Of a stretch of 64,000 nucleotides of DNA, positions 1-13,200 are shown piece by piece. The DNA comes from Mesorhabditis belari (Eukaryota > Nematoda > Chromadorea > Rhabditida > Rhabditidae). Below the pieces are notes generated by a model. It had not been told where the DNA came from. It searched no databases and saw nothing but the letters and a program-made list of their open reading frames with translations. The translations under genes and the position numbers were made by a program. How positions within the stretch are numbered: the first letter of the stretch is position 1; each line of letters opens with the position of its first letter. The stretch is taken from assembly GCA_958450365.1 (NCBI GenBank), contig CAUEEP010000754.1:1768001-1832000 (forward strand), read 5' to 3'.

Positions 1-3000
1 CCCGGCATCCTTCGAAACGAGCAGCCGTTCCCAAACAGTCACAAATTCGCTCGCACACCTGAACCAAACATTTATCAACTATCCAGGACTTTTTGACAAG
101 TAACAACCAGTTTCAAATATTTACTTGTGTTGCCATATCGTCGGGTTTGGAGCTTAAGTTGATCATCGGTGCACACCGCTCAAAAGCAAGTTGAAGAGCC
201 TGTAAAAAAAGTTTAAGCAATTACCTCGTGGTGTTTAAGTCTCTAGCATTTCCCTACCTCAAGTCCATTCTCTCTCCTCAACTGTTCTGCGTTCAAAGCC
301 GAACTCTGCAACGTCCATTTGGCCAACTCGATTGCCGCCGCCAACAGTGAACCGCCACCCTAAATTTAATTTATTGATAATTTATTTACATGACCCAAAA
401 CCAAAATGTGCGCCAAAAAGCTAATAATCAATTTTGTGCCAGCAAAAAACATCTGAAGTCCGATTCACATATTATATGTACAATACCGAGCAAAAGTCTT
501 GCAACATCACCTTTTCAAAAAAATCGATGAAATTATTTTATAGAAAATGCCACCCGTTCGTAGGGCTTTTTTGTTTTTAATTAGAATAATACATGTACAC
601 TTTATTTGCAAAAACAAATTTGAAGTTAAAAACAAAAAAGTAAATGACAAAACTACTAAAAAATATTCTAAAAACTGGGTGCAAAAGTCCATCGACCGCT
701 TCTCGCATTGTTTCAAAGGCAAAAACAACTCAACTTATGCACCGAAAAGAGAAGAAAGGACGGTCAAGAAGAACAACAGCAAAAGAAGAGCGAATACTCG
801 TGATGGCTTCCAAGAAGGATCCAAACATGACATCAACTGAGGGAGCTCGACTGATTAAGGATGTTGCAAACAAGGATATCTCTCGATGGACCGTTTCTCG
901 ACGATTGACTCAAGCATGACTGTATAGCCGGAGAGCTGTACGAAAGCTTTTGATGACCGCCGGCCACAGGAAACAACGGCTTCTATTCGCCAGGACGTAC
1001 CAAAGTTGGACAAAGCAGGATTGGGCCAACATGATTTTTGTCAATGAAAAAAAAGTGGATATCTTTTCTTCAAAAGGCAGCCACTTGATCAGACGATCCG
1101 TTAGAAAGCAAATACTCCTTAAATATGTGCGACCTACAATGCGAGCTGGCGGAGGATCGATCATGTGTTTTGGTAAGCCTCATTTCTAATACATCCATTA
1201 ATTTGTCTTTTTCTAGGGGCGATGGCAAAAAATGTGGCAGGTCCGCTCGTCCTCATCCAAACAACCATGAATGCTCGCCAGTATATGGAAATACTAGAAG
1301 GATATCTACTTCCATTTGCTCAGGATCACATGGCTCCTGGATGGTTTCTGTCCACAAGAGCAAGCTCATGATGGGTCGCATGGTGAATCTCTCAAATGGA
1401 GGAAAAGCTCATCTATCTAGCTGGTTTGCCCTTCATAATGTTTTGTTGATCCATGTGTCCCCTATGTCGCCTGATTTAAATGTTATTGAGAATTTATGGG
1501 CTTATGTGAAGACGAAGTTACGAGGAAAGGACTTTCACAAAAAAGTTGAATTATGGTTCTACATACGAAAAGTTTGGAGGTCAATTCGATCAGCAATTCT
1601 TCACGAATTAGTCAATGCTTAAACGTCTTAATGAAGTGAGTTTGGCAAAAGGTGAACCGATTGAATATTAATTTTTAATGTTTCTGTATAATGTTGCAAG
1701 ATTTTTGCACCCAGTTTTTAGGGTATTTTTTAGGAGTTTTGTCATTTACTTTTTTGTTTTAACAGAACTGCAAATTTGTTTTTGCAAATAAAGTGTACAT
1801 ATATTATTCTAATTAAAAACAAAAAAAAGCCCTACTAACGGGTGGCATTTTCTATAAAAAAATTTCATCGATTTTTTTTGAAAAGGTGATGTTGCAAGAC
1901 TTTTGCTCGGTATATTGTACTTGTCTTAAACCTAATATCAGACAAACCTTTTGGAAGAGTTGTGCATCTTTTGCCTCGAGATCGATTGTCTTGATGAGTT
2001 GCCCATATCCAGCGTACTTGTACTCACCAAGTTCTAAATGTTCCATGTTTAATTGAATATCAAAAGTTTTCTTACCTTCCAAGTGACCGCTGTAAACAAT
2101 ACTTTGTGCTCTCAAGCAGAGAACGATTCGTTCCGGATCGGGTAGATTTCTCCTAAAACAGTCGATGCTTGCATTTACCAATTAACTACCTAGCATTGTT
2201 AGAGGTGAGCAATTCGTAGGCAGAGCTGATCTTCTGGAAAATATCACGAGCCTCCGGATCGGGATTCTAAAAACGCATTAGTCAAATATGCTGACTCAAA
2301 GGCACCTTATCAGGATGATACTTTAATGAGAGCTTTAAATAGGCACGTCTCGTGTTGGCCGCATCCATCCATCTAAACAATAAAATAATATTAGTGTCTG
2401 TGCTACATTATATCCTTAAGTTAGTTAAAAACCCACTGATCATTTGTTGGGTCAATTCCGAGAGTTTCACAAGCCATCTCGATGCTCATTGCCGGCGGTT
2501 TCCGATCGATTTCCTCATGCCAGGCTGCCAAACAAGAACGCAAAAATGCCACCTAAACGAGAAATTCATAACCTAATTTTTTTCACTTACCGGATCTCTG
2601 ATTGGCCAATTGGGGAACCTTTGCTGATCGCATAAATGCCTCAAGTAGTACACATGACAGAACAGTTCGCTTTCCAATTCGGGATAGTCTACTTCGGTGA
2701 TCGGGCAAAACGTGTAGAGAGCCTAAAATATGGCCTGAATCATCTTAACATTGAAAATCGTACCTTCACATTGCTCATCAATCTAGCTGAATACTCGGAA
2801 ATGTGAAGCGCTATTCTCTCAATCAAATGTCTTCTCATTTTGTTGTTCCAAATCACTTCTGGATTATCGAATTCACCAAGATAGACCTAAAAATATAATG
2901 TGAAATTTGACTAACATCGGCTAACCTCTGCATATTTCTCGGGTCCATAATGTTCAAGATAGAAAATGGCGGCCTCTGGGAGAAGTGGAGCCAAAACGGA

Positions 3001-6000
3001 GTGAGTGCCTTCGAATTTGGGCTAAAATAACAACACAATACTGCTTCCTAATAAAAATCGCACCAAAGCGCTTCGGAATGCTTGCTTTTTGTGTGTTAAG
3101 TGAAGGAGACGAGCAATCGGCAGAACATTCGACCTAGAAGAAGCAAATTTTATTGTAAAAAGCAATCACTAACCCGTTATACATGAGAATGAAGAAGAAG
3201 AGACCAGTCAGATAGAGACTTGGCATAAATGGATTGTCTTGCATGACCAAGAAAAGCAGAGAGGAAACACGTTGCACAATTGTCGAGTCATAGGTGAGCA
3301 GCAATTGCACGACACATTTCAGAACTGATGGAGACGTGAGTTGGAGCTTGACAGAGGGCATAGGACGAACCACACAACCCTTCTCGTCCCTGAAATGAAT
3401 AGTTTGATTTGAATTGGCACTCATCGTTTTTAACGCAATTTTCTTACCTTGATGGGAAGAACTCGCACATTTGCAGCAAAATCTCGAGTGCAATAGCTGC
3501 CAATTCACTGAAGTTGTAGAGAGCGTTTCCCAAGAAGCTTTTCTCTTCTTCATCTTTTACAGGAGTTGAACAGATCTAAAGTTTTATTTGCTGAAAAACT
3601 TTGTTTATTGTTTATAACCAACCGTCCATCGAAACTGTGGGACTTTTGATAGTGGCTCCCAATTCTCCATTCCAGCCGCCCAAATCCAGGTTTTCTCAAA
3701 GATTGTCTTTTCCTCGAAAAGTTCTTTCATCTAAACAAAAGCTTTATTCTCATAAACTCAAGCCTGAATTACCTTTGGAAAAGAGAATGGCCCATGCCGA
3801 TCATCTTTCTTCACTTGATAGTACCATTCAGCGGGCCCTTCTCCCATTTGATTCGGTGTCGCTTCAATGACATTGCTCTAGAAAATTTCAATGACTGGCT
3901 TATTAAAAAACTTACTTGATTGTTTAAAGTGGCTCGATTTGTGTGCAAATGAGCGAGTGAAGCCAATTCAACCAACAGCCGCACCAATTCCACACCGAGA
4001 AGTTCTCTGGCGTTTGATTTATTGAGGACGAGTTTGCTCAACAGGAGTATCTAAATGAGCACTTTCATTTTAAGATTCAATCAATGTAACTAACCAAGTG
4101 ATCTCGCTCCATTGGCACGTTTGTATGCTGGAGCATTGTGACAAAATGGGTGACATCGGCAACAGGCCCAATTGTGATATGATGACGACTGTAAGCTATG
4201 GCCATTGCCTAAAATGAAGGTTTAACTTTTAGAACATTGTAAATACCTTTAGGCATAAACATCGCATGTCACTTCGGGTCGACAAGAGCAAACGATGATA
4301 AACGTTGTTGAAAAACTCGACTCTAAAGGAAAAGTTTATTGATGTGAAAGCAAATAGTCATTCTGCAAAAAGACTCAAGTTTACTTTTTTTATTTTAGCT
4401 CTTAATTAACTTACGGTTTATGTATCGGTGTTGCCGTTTCGTCTGTTTCCGAAAGCAATTGCCGCAAGAAGTAATCCCCAATTTTGATCTCATTCGTGAG
4501 ACTCTTGTAGCCGACATGAAACTCCGCGTGATTCCAGCTGATCAAAAGCGTCGATCCGGCTTGCTCTTTCTCGTTTTGCAAAATCCGCAGCTCGTTCTCA
4601 ACAGTGTTTCTAAAATAGAGATTTTCCAAAACAAAGAAGAAAATCAAAATTTTCTACCTGAACTCTCCTCTCGTTTCCTCGTTCCAAATCAAATCTGCCT
4701 TGCTGTGATTCTGTCCGAACTCATACGCAAAAAGTTTCCAATTGACCGATGGTCGAATTCGATGCTCTTCTCCGTCTTAACACCACCATTCCTTTGTCTT
4801 TCCGCTCCTTAAATAAGATTTACATCATCAACATTATACGTTGGTTTGAATACCTCTTGTCTTGGTGTCATCTTGAAGTTCAACTTCTGTTCGAGGTCCC
4901 AGTTTTGAATGAATCGCTCGATTTGCGCCTCAGCCGTTATCCTAAATGATGGAATTTTTAAAGCAAATGATTTCCCTTACTTGAGTCCTTCCATCTTTTC
5001 AAGCATCGGATTTTTCTGTTTCAGTTCATTTGAAGCCGCTTCGAGGTTGTTTCTCGGCAAAAGTAGATCGGCTTCTTTCACTGGCACAGGGGCATCCGAA
5101 TTAAGAAACTCGAGCAAACCTCGTGGCTAAAGCAAAGCATTAATTAGAAAGCTTTCAAGAATCGTTTACCAAAGATCTTTGCATCAAATCCTCGGCACAT
5201 TGATTATCGACAAGCCACAGACTCAACAAATGACCGGAAAGTTGCCGATTCGCTCGTACCTAAACAAGAAAAGTCCTCGAAAGTATCAAAAAACCCTCAC
5301 CCGCAAATCCGTGCCCATCGAGAGAAGTGATAGATTTAGATGTGTGAGAAATGACCCCTCACTCAACGCCAACAGTTGCATCGCTTTTGAGGTTTCCACA
5401 TCGGATTCTTCAATTATCGCACGCATTACCATTCCGGCGCCTAAAAATGATTGAATTAGCGAAACGAGTGAAACTTTATCAGCTCTTTTCAGTAACCAGC
5501 AACCTTTAATAATGGTCATACTCGGCGAATGGAAAAGCGTGTAGAAGCTCCGGCCTCGGATTGCGACAAGTCTAAAAATCAAAAGTTCTTTCGAAGGATG
5601 CATTCTCACTTCAATATCGTGTCAAAAGTCTCTCCGTGTGTCGTCTCGGAGAATGGCGCACAAATAGCGTAGGTAAGGAAGTCGAGCATCGCCGCGATCA
5701 CAAGAGCCCCAGTTTGTCGCTCCTAAAACATGAAAAGCAATAGGTTCAACCTTGAAAGACTCACCACATGTTTAACGACAAGATCAAGTAGATGTTCGAC
5801 GAATTGCGCACTGCTGAGAAGACTCTGTTTGTTGAGTTGTTCGATGCGAAGCTCAAAGAAATTGTGCATCGGCCGCATCAGTGCACACAGCGTCTCCACT
5901 ACAGCATGATCGATCGCCTAGAATTGAATGTTATACAGCTCGATTAAACACAATGCACTTCATTTTTCCATTGCAAACATCGCACGACGAGATCACCCAA

Positions 6001-8191
6001 TTTCTCTCGAATTCCGGCCACTTCCGTGAAGGCGTGGAAGCCACTTTTTGAGGCAAATAGCCGTCGAAGACATTGTAGTTGAGCTTCGACTCGATGTACT
6101 GCGTTCGCATCCTCCTGAAAGTAATTAAATTCAAAGTTGACACGTATAAAATGCCCAACCTTTGTATATTTCTCTTGTAGAACGCATTCGAGACATTGCA
6201 CGATGATTTTCCCTTTGTTCTCGGTGAAGAAACCCTGAATAGATGAAGATTTTGATAAATTAGTTCAATCAACTTCCTGATTCGTTGCATAAGTGAGTCC
6301 ATTGTACGGAATGTTCGCGTTGAAGCGTCTTACAAGATCCGTACGCCGTAAACCAACTAAATAAAACTAATTTTTTTTACCAAAGAAAGGTACAAACGTG
6401 GAGGCGCGATGATGTGTCGCATACATTGTGATTCAGCATCCTCATCCAATAAACCAGAATATGGCATCAGTCGAAGAGATCTATCGAAACGATGACCAAT
6501 TACAAATACCTAGAAGTTGAATGTATCTTTACTTTTTTTAGCCTCTTACTTGCTCATTTCCACTGGCTCTCGTTCCATCGATGAGTGACGCGAGAATGAG
6601 ATCTCTTTCTGGAGCTGCATAGGCACGGTGTTTCCCATCGACAAATTCAACCACAAATTGTTGAGGATCCTTCTCCAAACGAACAAGGCAAATGATCTAA
6701 ATATTTCAGCTTTCAGCAAATGATCTAGATATTTCAAACACGGTATTTTACCTGATTGAGCGGTGTTGCGCAAATGACATGATATGTGCTCTTGTCTCTT
6801 TCAATTAAACACCCATCAGAGAGGCACAACAATCGACGAACGGATGGCTGATGACGGGGAGAGAATTTCTGCACGTTGAACTCGACGTATGAAGTTAGAC
6901 GATCGTCGCGACTAAATTTGATTGATATGGCTAATTTCTCATTAAAACTACCTGCAGAGTCCCAATCGTGTCATCATTGCATCATCAAGTGTGAGCGCTT
7001 CTTTCGTGAATGGAATCGAGACACCAACATAATCGGCTGCCCATTTGCGAATTTCCGTTAGAAATTGGTCGCATTGTTGTGTTTCGAAAATGTGCTAAAA
7101 TGCAAGCATTCAATACTGACATCAAATTCTGCGTACCCTTCGTCGATGTTCTCCCACTTCGATGACAAAACCATTCGGTCGATCACGTAGCTAAATTCCA
7201 AGTTTTATTTGTTAAAAGTTAAAAAAAGGTGTTAAAAGATGCAAACTTACTTTTACAATACTGCGAATGTTTTTGAAGGGGTAGACGGCTAGAAGAACAT
7301 TTCGTTCATCAATTTGCTCAATCGCGTAGGGAACAATTCGCAGCCGAATAGATACGGTCCTTGCTGACCACGAATGTTTCAAACAAGAAGCCATCTAAAC
7401 CAGAAATTTGCATGAACCATTCCAAGATCACTTACCGGTAACTGTTTTGGCTTGTCGACAAACTTTTGATAATGTTGAAGACAATCGGTGACGATATCCG
7501 GAAAATGTTCAGACGCAAATCGCATATTGTCACGTTTATCCTAAAGGATGGCTCTATTTCAATAAAATTCTATGACACTACCTTTTTCCGAAACAAAACG
7601 ATGAATTCATCTTGTGTCCTAGCATCAGGAGTGTTTTTTGGCGATGGTTTGATCGAGATGATGTCCTCGTAGTTCCACTAAACAAAGTTTAACCGAAATA
7701 CTGGATCAAATACCTGATTTGTCACTTCTAAGGTCTGCGGATTGTACGTGGTCACACAAAGTGTTCCAATCGAAAAGATTCGCTTGTATCTAAATGAAAA
7801 AAAACTATCTTGAAGAGAGTTTATTGACATAAAACTAGCATAATATCTTTGTAAAAAGGGTTTGTTAATTTTGTTAAATTTAACATAATTTGCACCCTTT
7901 ATCTTGAAGAAGTTTATCCGTAAAACACGCATTCAGCTGATACAAAACTTCAGAAAAAAATGATTTATTAAGTTCCCAACGGATTTAACATAATCAACAC
8001 CCTTCTTTGCCTTTCTTCTTGCCATTTTAACTATTTTACCATGCTATTTTTGCCATTTTAACTATTTTACCATGCCATTTTTGCCATTTTAACTTCTTAA
8101 ACCCCATCAAAACAACTCACTTTCCTTTCCATGATAATTTTGTTAACAAATAACACGCGATGTCCCTGTTCTCCGAGCAGAAATTCGCCAT
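1..8191 (-). CDS. rme-8: RME-8 / DNAJC13 endosomal J-domain protein (3' end beyond window)
   Basis: Large Hsc70 co-chaperone of early endosomes that acts with sorting nexins in receptor recycling. The start codon is complement 8189-8191. The first exon (8121-8191) and the next exon read [18 protein letters not shown] then [20 protein letters not shown], matching the DNAJC13 N-terminus. The J domain lies in two exons (2306-2372 and 2190-2266) with an intact HPD in [19 protein letters not shown]. It is preceded by [11 protein letters not shown] and followed by [20 protein letters not shown], as in the family. Exons at 258-359, 125-199 and 1-58 continue in frame ([24 protein letters not shown]), so the C-terminal part lies outside the window. 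There are roughly thirty short exons, not all individually fixed here. A TTTTAG at about 8233-8238 (minus strand) leaves a ~41-nt leader and is a plausible trans-splice site. The intron 360-1947 holds a Tc1-like element. Confidence 0.95.
486..1910. mobile_element. Tc1/mariner-superfamily element inside an rme-8 intron
   Basis: A 1.4-kb element bounded by inverted repeats of about 200 bp (roughly 486-700 and 1690-1910). The outer ends read CCGAGCAAAAGTCTTGCAAC and its reverse complement. TA dinucleotides at 484-485 and 1911-1912 fit the TA target duplication of this superfamily. It lies between the rme-8 exons at 258-359 and 1948 onward, so splicing would remove it. The internal transposase is broken (separate entry). 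Confidence 0.9.
644..1622 (+). pseudogene. degenerate Tc1-like transposase
   Basis: The N-terminal helix-turn-helix region is recognisable ([20 protein letters not shown], then [10 protein letters not shown]), followed by a stop and a frame change. A second piece reads [12 protein letters not shown] and GGGSIMCFG, where the family normally has an Asp in the FSDES-like position; here it is Asn. After a possible short intron (about 1173-1217) the text [19 protein letters not shown] continues, then in-frame stops fall where the second catalytic Asp should be. A C-terminal [15 protein letters not shown] retains the catalytic Glu. Loss of both Asp residues and several stops indicate a non-functional copy. 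I infer it can only move if helped in trans. Confidence 0.85.
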
Positions 8192-8708
8192 CAATTCTCG
8201 CCGTTTACATACGAGAAAGCAGAGAAGAGACCCTAAAATCAATCAAAACATTAATGAATCGAGAAATGAATGAGGAAAGAAGAAAGAGAGTCGAAAGAGC
8301 ACACTAATGACAGTGTCGACAGTTTATAACAATGTCGACGAGTTGTATACACATAAAATACAAAGGACAACTGATGACAGGGGTTTCTGAGTGGCTCTTT
8401 TGACGGATTTAGCTAGGGTTTTTGCCTTCTTAAAGTTCTAAAGCGCTTAAAAAAGCTTGTGTCGCAAACGCAAAGGTTTTAAGAAACGTTTATAAAAAAC
8501 GTAAAAACTTTAGAAACTTTTACATAAACATTTAACAGCAAAAAGATATTCAGCCAAACAATTGGATAACTTAAAGCCAAACTTAAATATTTTAATTAAA
8601 GTACGTATAAAAGCTTTCTTTTCACTGAAACATTCATTTTTTTTGCTTTTTTTTCGTTTTCTGTTTGCTTTTTGATTAGTTTAATGCAAAATTCTCTATT
8701 TTTCAGCA
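8192..8708. promoter_or_regulatory. divergent intergenic region between rme-8 and mrpl-23
   Basis: Rme-8 runs left and mrpl-23 runs right from this 517-bp gap, so it should hold both promoters. It contains 3' splice signals near each start codon (TTTTAG on the minus strand near 8234, TTTTTCAG at 8699-8706 on the plus strand), consistent with trans-splicing of both messages. No clear TATA box or other element was recognised. Confidence 0.5.
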
Positions 8709-9945
8709 ATGTCAGCAAAAGCAGCTCGTTTATGGCAACCAGGGAATCCACAAAGAAGGGTTAGTATTTAAAATTTTGCAAAAAGTTTACGAGTAGATCA
8801 ATAATTTGTTACTTTTGCATTTAATGGCTGTTATCCGATCTTTACATGATTTTTTTTATTTAGGTATTCTTGCCCGATTTCTGGCTGGCCCTTGTTGAGA
8901 CACCGACCGTTGGCCGACATCGAATACCCAAGAATTGCGCAAAGTTTGAAGTGAGTCGTGATTTTAAAGTTTAAAGTTATTTGGAAGTTAAGTTATTTGG
9001 AATGTTTTAAAAACTTTTGTTAGGATTTTGGGAGCTTTGCTTATATTATTTTTGGTACTTTTCCAATATCGGGGGAGCAAATCCACGACTGGATGACTCC
9101 TTTGGTGACGAAATAATCGATTACCGTCGATTCCTTGAACGTACAAATGTCGGAGAACCGCAACGTCGTTAAAGTTTAAAAAAAACGTTGCAGTTAAAAT
9201 ACAGTCCCGGAAATGCACTTTTCGAGGGGGCAAAATTTGCTCCCCCGATTTTCCTTTCGCTCCCCCGATAATCCTTCCGCTCCCCCGATATTGGAAAAGT
9301 ACCATTTTTAAGTTTTAGATCGATCCTCGAATGAGTCGACACGATGTGCGAGAGTATTTGACAAAAATCTACTCGCTTCCCGTGCGAGACGTGCGAATCG
9401 AGATGAAAATGGGCGATATTGAATGGCAGACAAAAAAGGTCGGGGTTTTATGCATAAAAACGAGTAAGTTTGGGCACTATCAAAGATAAATTTAAGTAAA
9501 GGCTGTCAATCTAGCTTCTAACTTGTCAATTTTCTATTTTAATTCAATTATTTTCGAATTTTAGGATACTCGCTACAAAACAGCCATGTGGAAAGAAGAT
9601 GACAAGAAATTCGCCTATGTTTTCATGTCAAAAAGTGTCGAGTTCGATTTCCCGGATCTCTTCCGAAATGCCGATGAATTAATGGGACAAGTCGATAAAT
9701 ATAAGGTCAGCTGAAGTTTGTTGTATAACAAAACAACTTGTAGCTAACTTGTAGCAACTTGTAGCTTAACTTGTAGCTAATTTGGTAATAAGTAATTTTT
9801 GTTGGCTCATAACGGAGCTAATAACATCGACTGATAAAATTGTCGCTAAATTTTACTTTTTCAGGAACAACTCGCTGACGTTGAGCAAAACGCCCGCTAC
9901 GTGAATCGAGATCGGTCAAATGTTGGAAAATTCTTCGGATTATGA
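8709..9945 (+). CDS. mrpl-23: mitochondrial ribosomal protein L23 (uL23m)
   Basis: Structural protein of the mitochondrial large ribosomal subunit near the polypeptide exit. Five exons: 8709-8759, 8864-8950, 9319-9438, 9565-9705, 9865-9945; 159 aa. The N-terminus MSAKAARLWQPGNPQRR is followed by VFLPDFWLALVETP, matching the family's LWQPGNPQ-RVF start, then MSRHDVREYLTKIYSLPV and KKFAYVFMSKSVEFDFPDLF, the typical beta-strand block. The ATG follows a TTTTTCAG directly, so the message is probably trans-spliced. Intron 2 carries a 250-bp MITE (9054-9303). A poly(A) signal AATAAA is at 10086-10091. VAC14 starts 321 bp downstream on the same strand, which is operon-like spacing for a nematode. Confidence 0.93.
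9054..9303. mobile_element. 250-bp MITE in mrpl-23 intron 2
   Basis: Perfect 24-bp terminal inverted repeats, GGTACTTTTCCAATATCGGG... at 9054 and its complement ending at 9303. The right half repeats a GCTCCCCCGAT unit three times. It has no coding capacity. The family was not recognised. Confidence 0.75.
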
Positions 9946-10085
9946 TCTTCAGATCTTTGGATATCGGAATGGAACAATCATTTTGTAAATATCATGTTTG
10001 TTTTCAAGTCATTTTTGTCGTTTAGTGAATTTATGATTTTAGAGTGAAATTCTAGGTGTTTTTGTTGACTTTTTTCTGTTATGGC

Positions 10086-10091
10086 AATAAA
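10086..10091 (+). terminator. poly(A) signal of mrpl-23
   Basis: AATAAA 140 bases after the mrpl-23 stop codon, in the gap before vac-14. Confidence 0.55.
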
Positions 10092-10266
10092 GATTTAGCC
10101 CAAAAGGAAAAATTTTTTATCAAAAAGCTTTCTATTGATATTTTGAATGAGAGAAATTGTGTGGTTGGCTAAAGTCTTGAAAGACAATTACAAAGTTGAC
10201 AATTTTGCATTATGTCATTTTTGAGCAATAGATCTAATGTTTTTTTTTTCTGTAAACGAAATTTAG

Positions 10267-13200
10267 ATGAGTGATGCTCAATACGCGCCCCTTTCTTTGA
10301 CTTTAGTGAAAACGCTGACCGACAAATTGTATGACAAAAGAAAAGCTGCTGCTTTGGATGTAGAAAAGTTTGTTTGTTGTTTGTTTGTTTGTTTGTTAAG
10401 TTTGTTTGTTGTTGTTGAGAGAAATTGAAATCTTTTCCTTCTTCTGATAACAAAATTTCTCTCAATCCTCAGAATCGTTCGCGATCTCTATGCATCAAAT
10501 CAACTGTCCCAAGTCGAGAAAGTGCTGTCAGTGTTGCGAGAATTGGTGCTAGCAAATGTTGGAAACACGCGGAAAGGAGGACTCATTGGAATGGCGGCTG
10601 CAGCGATTGCACTGGCAAAGGTTTCATCTAAATCTAAACTTGAACTAAACGATTGTTTATCTCTCAGAACGCAGGCAACTACTCCTCGCAACTGATCGAA
10701 CCGGTTCTCGACTGCTTCAACGATCCCGATCTCCAAGTTCGATACTATGCTTGTGAAGTGAGTCGATTCTTTGTTTCAATCTTGTCTATCAGTTTCAATC
10801 TTGTCTAGAGCCTCTACAATATCATCAAAATGTGTAAAGCGGCTTGTTTGGATCATTTTGAGCAGATTTTCGATGTACTATGGAAAGTGAGTTGAGAAAG
10901 GGGTGCAGGCTGAGCTTAAAACTTTCAGCTTTCTGCGGACACCGAGCAAAATGTGAGAGGAGCGGCTGAGTTATTGGATAGACAAGTGATGGTTAGTGGA
11001 AATGGAAAGAATTTAAAGCTATAGTAGGCCAGATTACGGTAAAGTTAACTTGTTAAAGGACATTGTCTGCTCGAAGAACGATTTCGACGTCGCGATGTTG
11101 ATGTGCTTGATTCGTGGACGAATCTACGTGCAAGTGTCATCGAATCGAAGATTTCTAGTGCAATGGGTAATCTATTTCATTCAGTGTATTCCAGATCATT
11201 TCTTAATCCTATCATTTCCATCAGAAATCCCAAAATTGAGCCAAAAATGAGCTGGTTCCAGCTGAACATTCTACTCAACACTCCCACCTTCTCTTGTCTC
11301 CCCTTTTTGTCGGAAGTGATCGATGGATTGTTTAAAATGCTTGGTAGATGAGAGATTGGATATATAAAATGGATTTTCTAGGTGATCCACAAGGAGCCGT
11401 TAGGGAAAGCACGGAAACGGTGATGGAGGAATTTCTGCTGGGAATCAAGAAAAAGCCTGAGGCTATTAGTGAGGTAAAATGGTGAATTTGATAAAAAAAA
11501 TGAAAACGTAAACATTCTGGTGCACTGAATTTCGTCTCCTTAACATTTCCATTTCCAGAACGATCTATCAACAGTGATCAATGTTGTTTGTGTCCATGCG
11601 CACATTGACGAGCCTCCATTATCACGAAAAGTGGCACTAATTTGGATGAACGAGTTAAGCAAGTGAGTGAAATATGAAAAAACATTTAATTTCTATTTTC
11701 AGATTGTACGGCTCCCGTCTAGTCCCCCAACTCTCCGTCTGTCTCAAAGCTATTTTACCAGTGTTGTACAGTGAGGCGAGCATTGGTGAGGCTTATCTAA
11801 CTTTTCAATGACTCGAAATTTAGCCCGTCAAGTGAACGAGTCCCTTTTGGGGATCATCTCGCCGGATGCTGAGATGGATATGGGTGATGTGGTTCAAGTG
11901 GGTTTAACCAATTCAGGATTTCGTTTCTACAATAATACTCATTGATTTAAGCAATCTGGATGTCAGCATACTTGAATTGATTTCAATTTTAGAACCTCCT
12001 TCAATTCCTCGGTCATCAACAACGAGAGACTCGCCTCGCCTCACTAAATTGGATCCGCCATCTCCACGAAAAACAACCGAATAAGGTTTGATCGATAATC
12101 TGGATATCATGCAACACTTTGGCTTTGAAATTTGAATTTGAAAATCAATTTGAAATTTTGCCTTTCAGCTATTCACCCATATGGAGACGATCTTTCCCCA
12201 ATTGCTCTCGTCACTCTCTGATTCTTCTGATGAAGTGTTGCTCCTCGATTTGCACTTATTGTCTGATCTATGCTCTCACAAGTAAGTTAATCTTATCAGT
12301 AATCTTAACAGCTTTAAAATCTCCGAGTTACAGAGATGGTAATGTGAGCGAGATACTTGGAATCGATGCGGAAACAAGGAAAGAGGTGATTTGATGTTTC
12401 GAAAATCTCTTGAAGCATAGTTTAGTTAACTGGCTTGTCACAACTTTTAATCAAATTCGCTCTTTCACTCATCAATATGTTCCGAAAAGATAGTCAATTA
12501 TTGAGTGAACGAGGAGTACTCATCATACGGTAATGCTTTTTTTTTATCCAATCATTAACCATTTCTCAGTCAATTGTGTCTTCTCATCGAACCGGCTGAT
12601 ATCTATCGATGTCTATGTGTATTGTTGTTGAATGAGGATGGAGTATCGTTTGTGCAAAGTGAGAGAATTTCCAAATTAAAGAAATTTCCATTTCTAGGTG
12701 TCGTCTCAATTCTTCACTCTGTTCTCATGACTTCTACTGAGCTCTTCTTGATGAGAGATCGATTGAGGAAAATGGAAGATCAAGTGAAGATTGTAGAAAT
12801 GATTGTTGTAATTTATCGAATCTCTTCAGCCAACTGCTCACCTCTTCTCGACAATCTATCGTTGTTGGGCTGTTCGTCCTGTTTGTCTGCTTGGTCTCTG
12901 TCTTCTCACTCAACAATATGCACATGCTGCTGAATTGGTTCACTTCTTGTCACAGGTTTAAAGAGTCCAAGCTCTTAGCTCAAATTTTTAGATTGATGTG
13001 ACAGTGGATGTTCTCGTCGAAGTGGATAAACTCGTGAATCTGATTGAGAGTCCGATTCTTGCTTGTATGTCATTGTAATCGACGATTATTCAAGCCATTT
13101 CAGTTGTACGAATGGACCTCCTTCGTGCTCAACACCGTGAACCCCTTTGCGATGTGCTTTCAGCCCTCCTCATGCTCCTACCACAGACCGAAGCTTTCCA

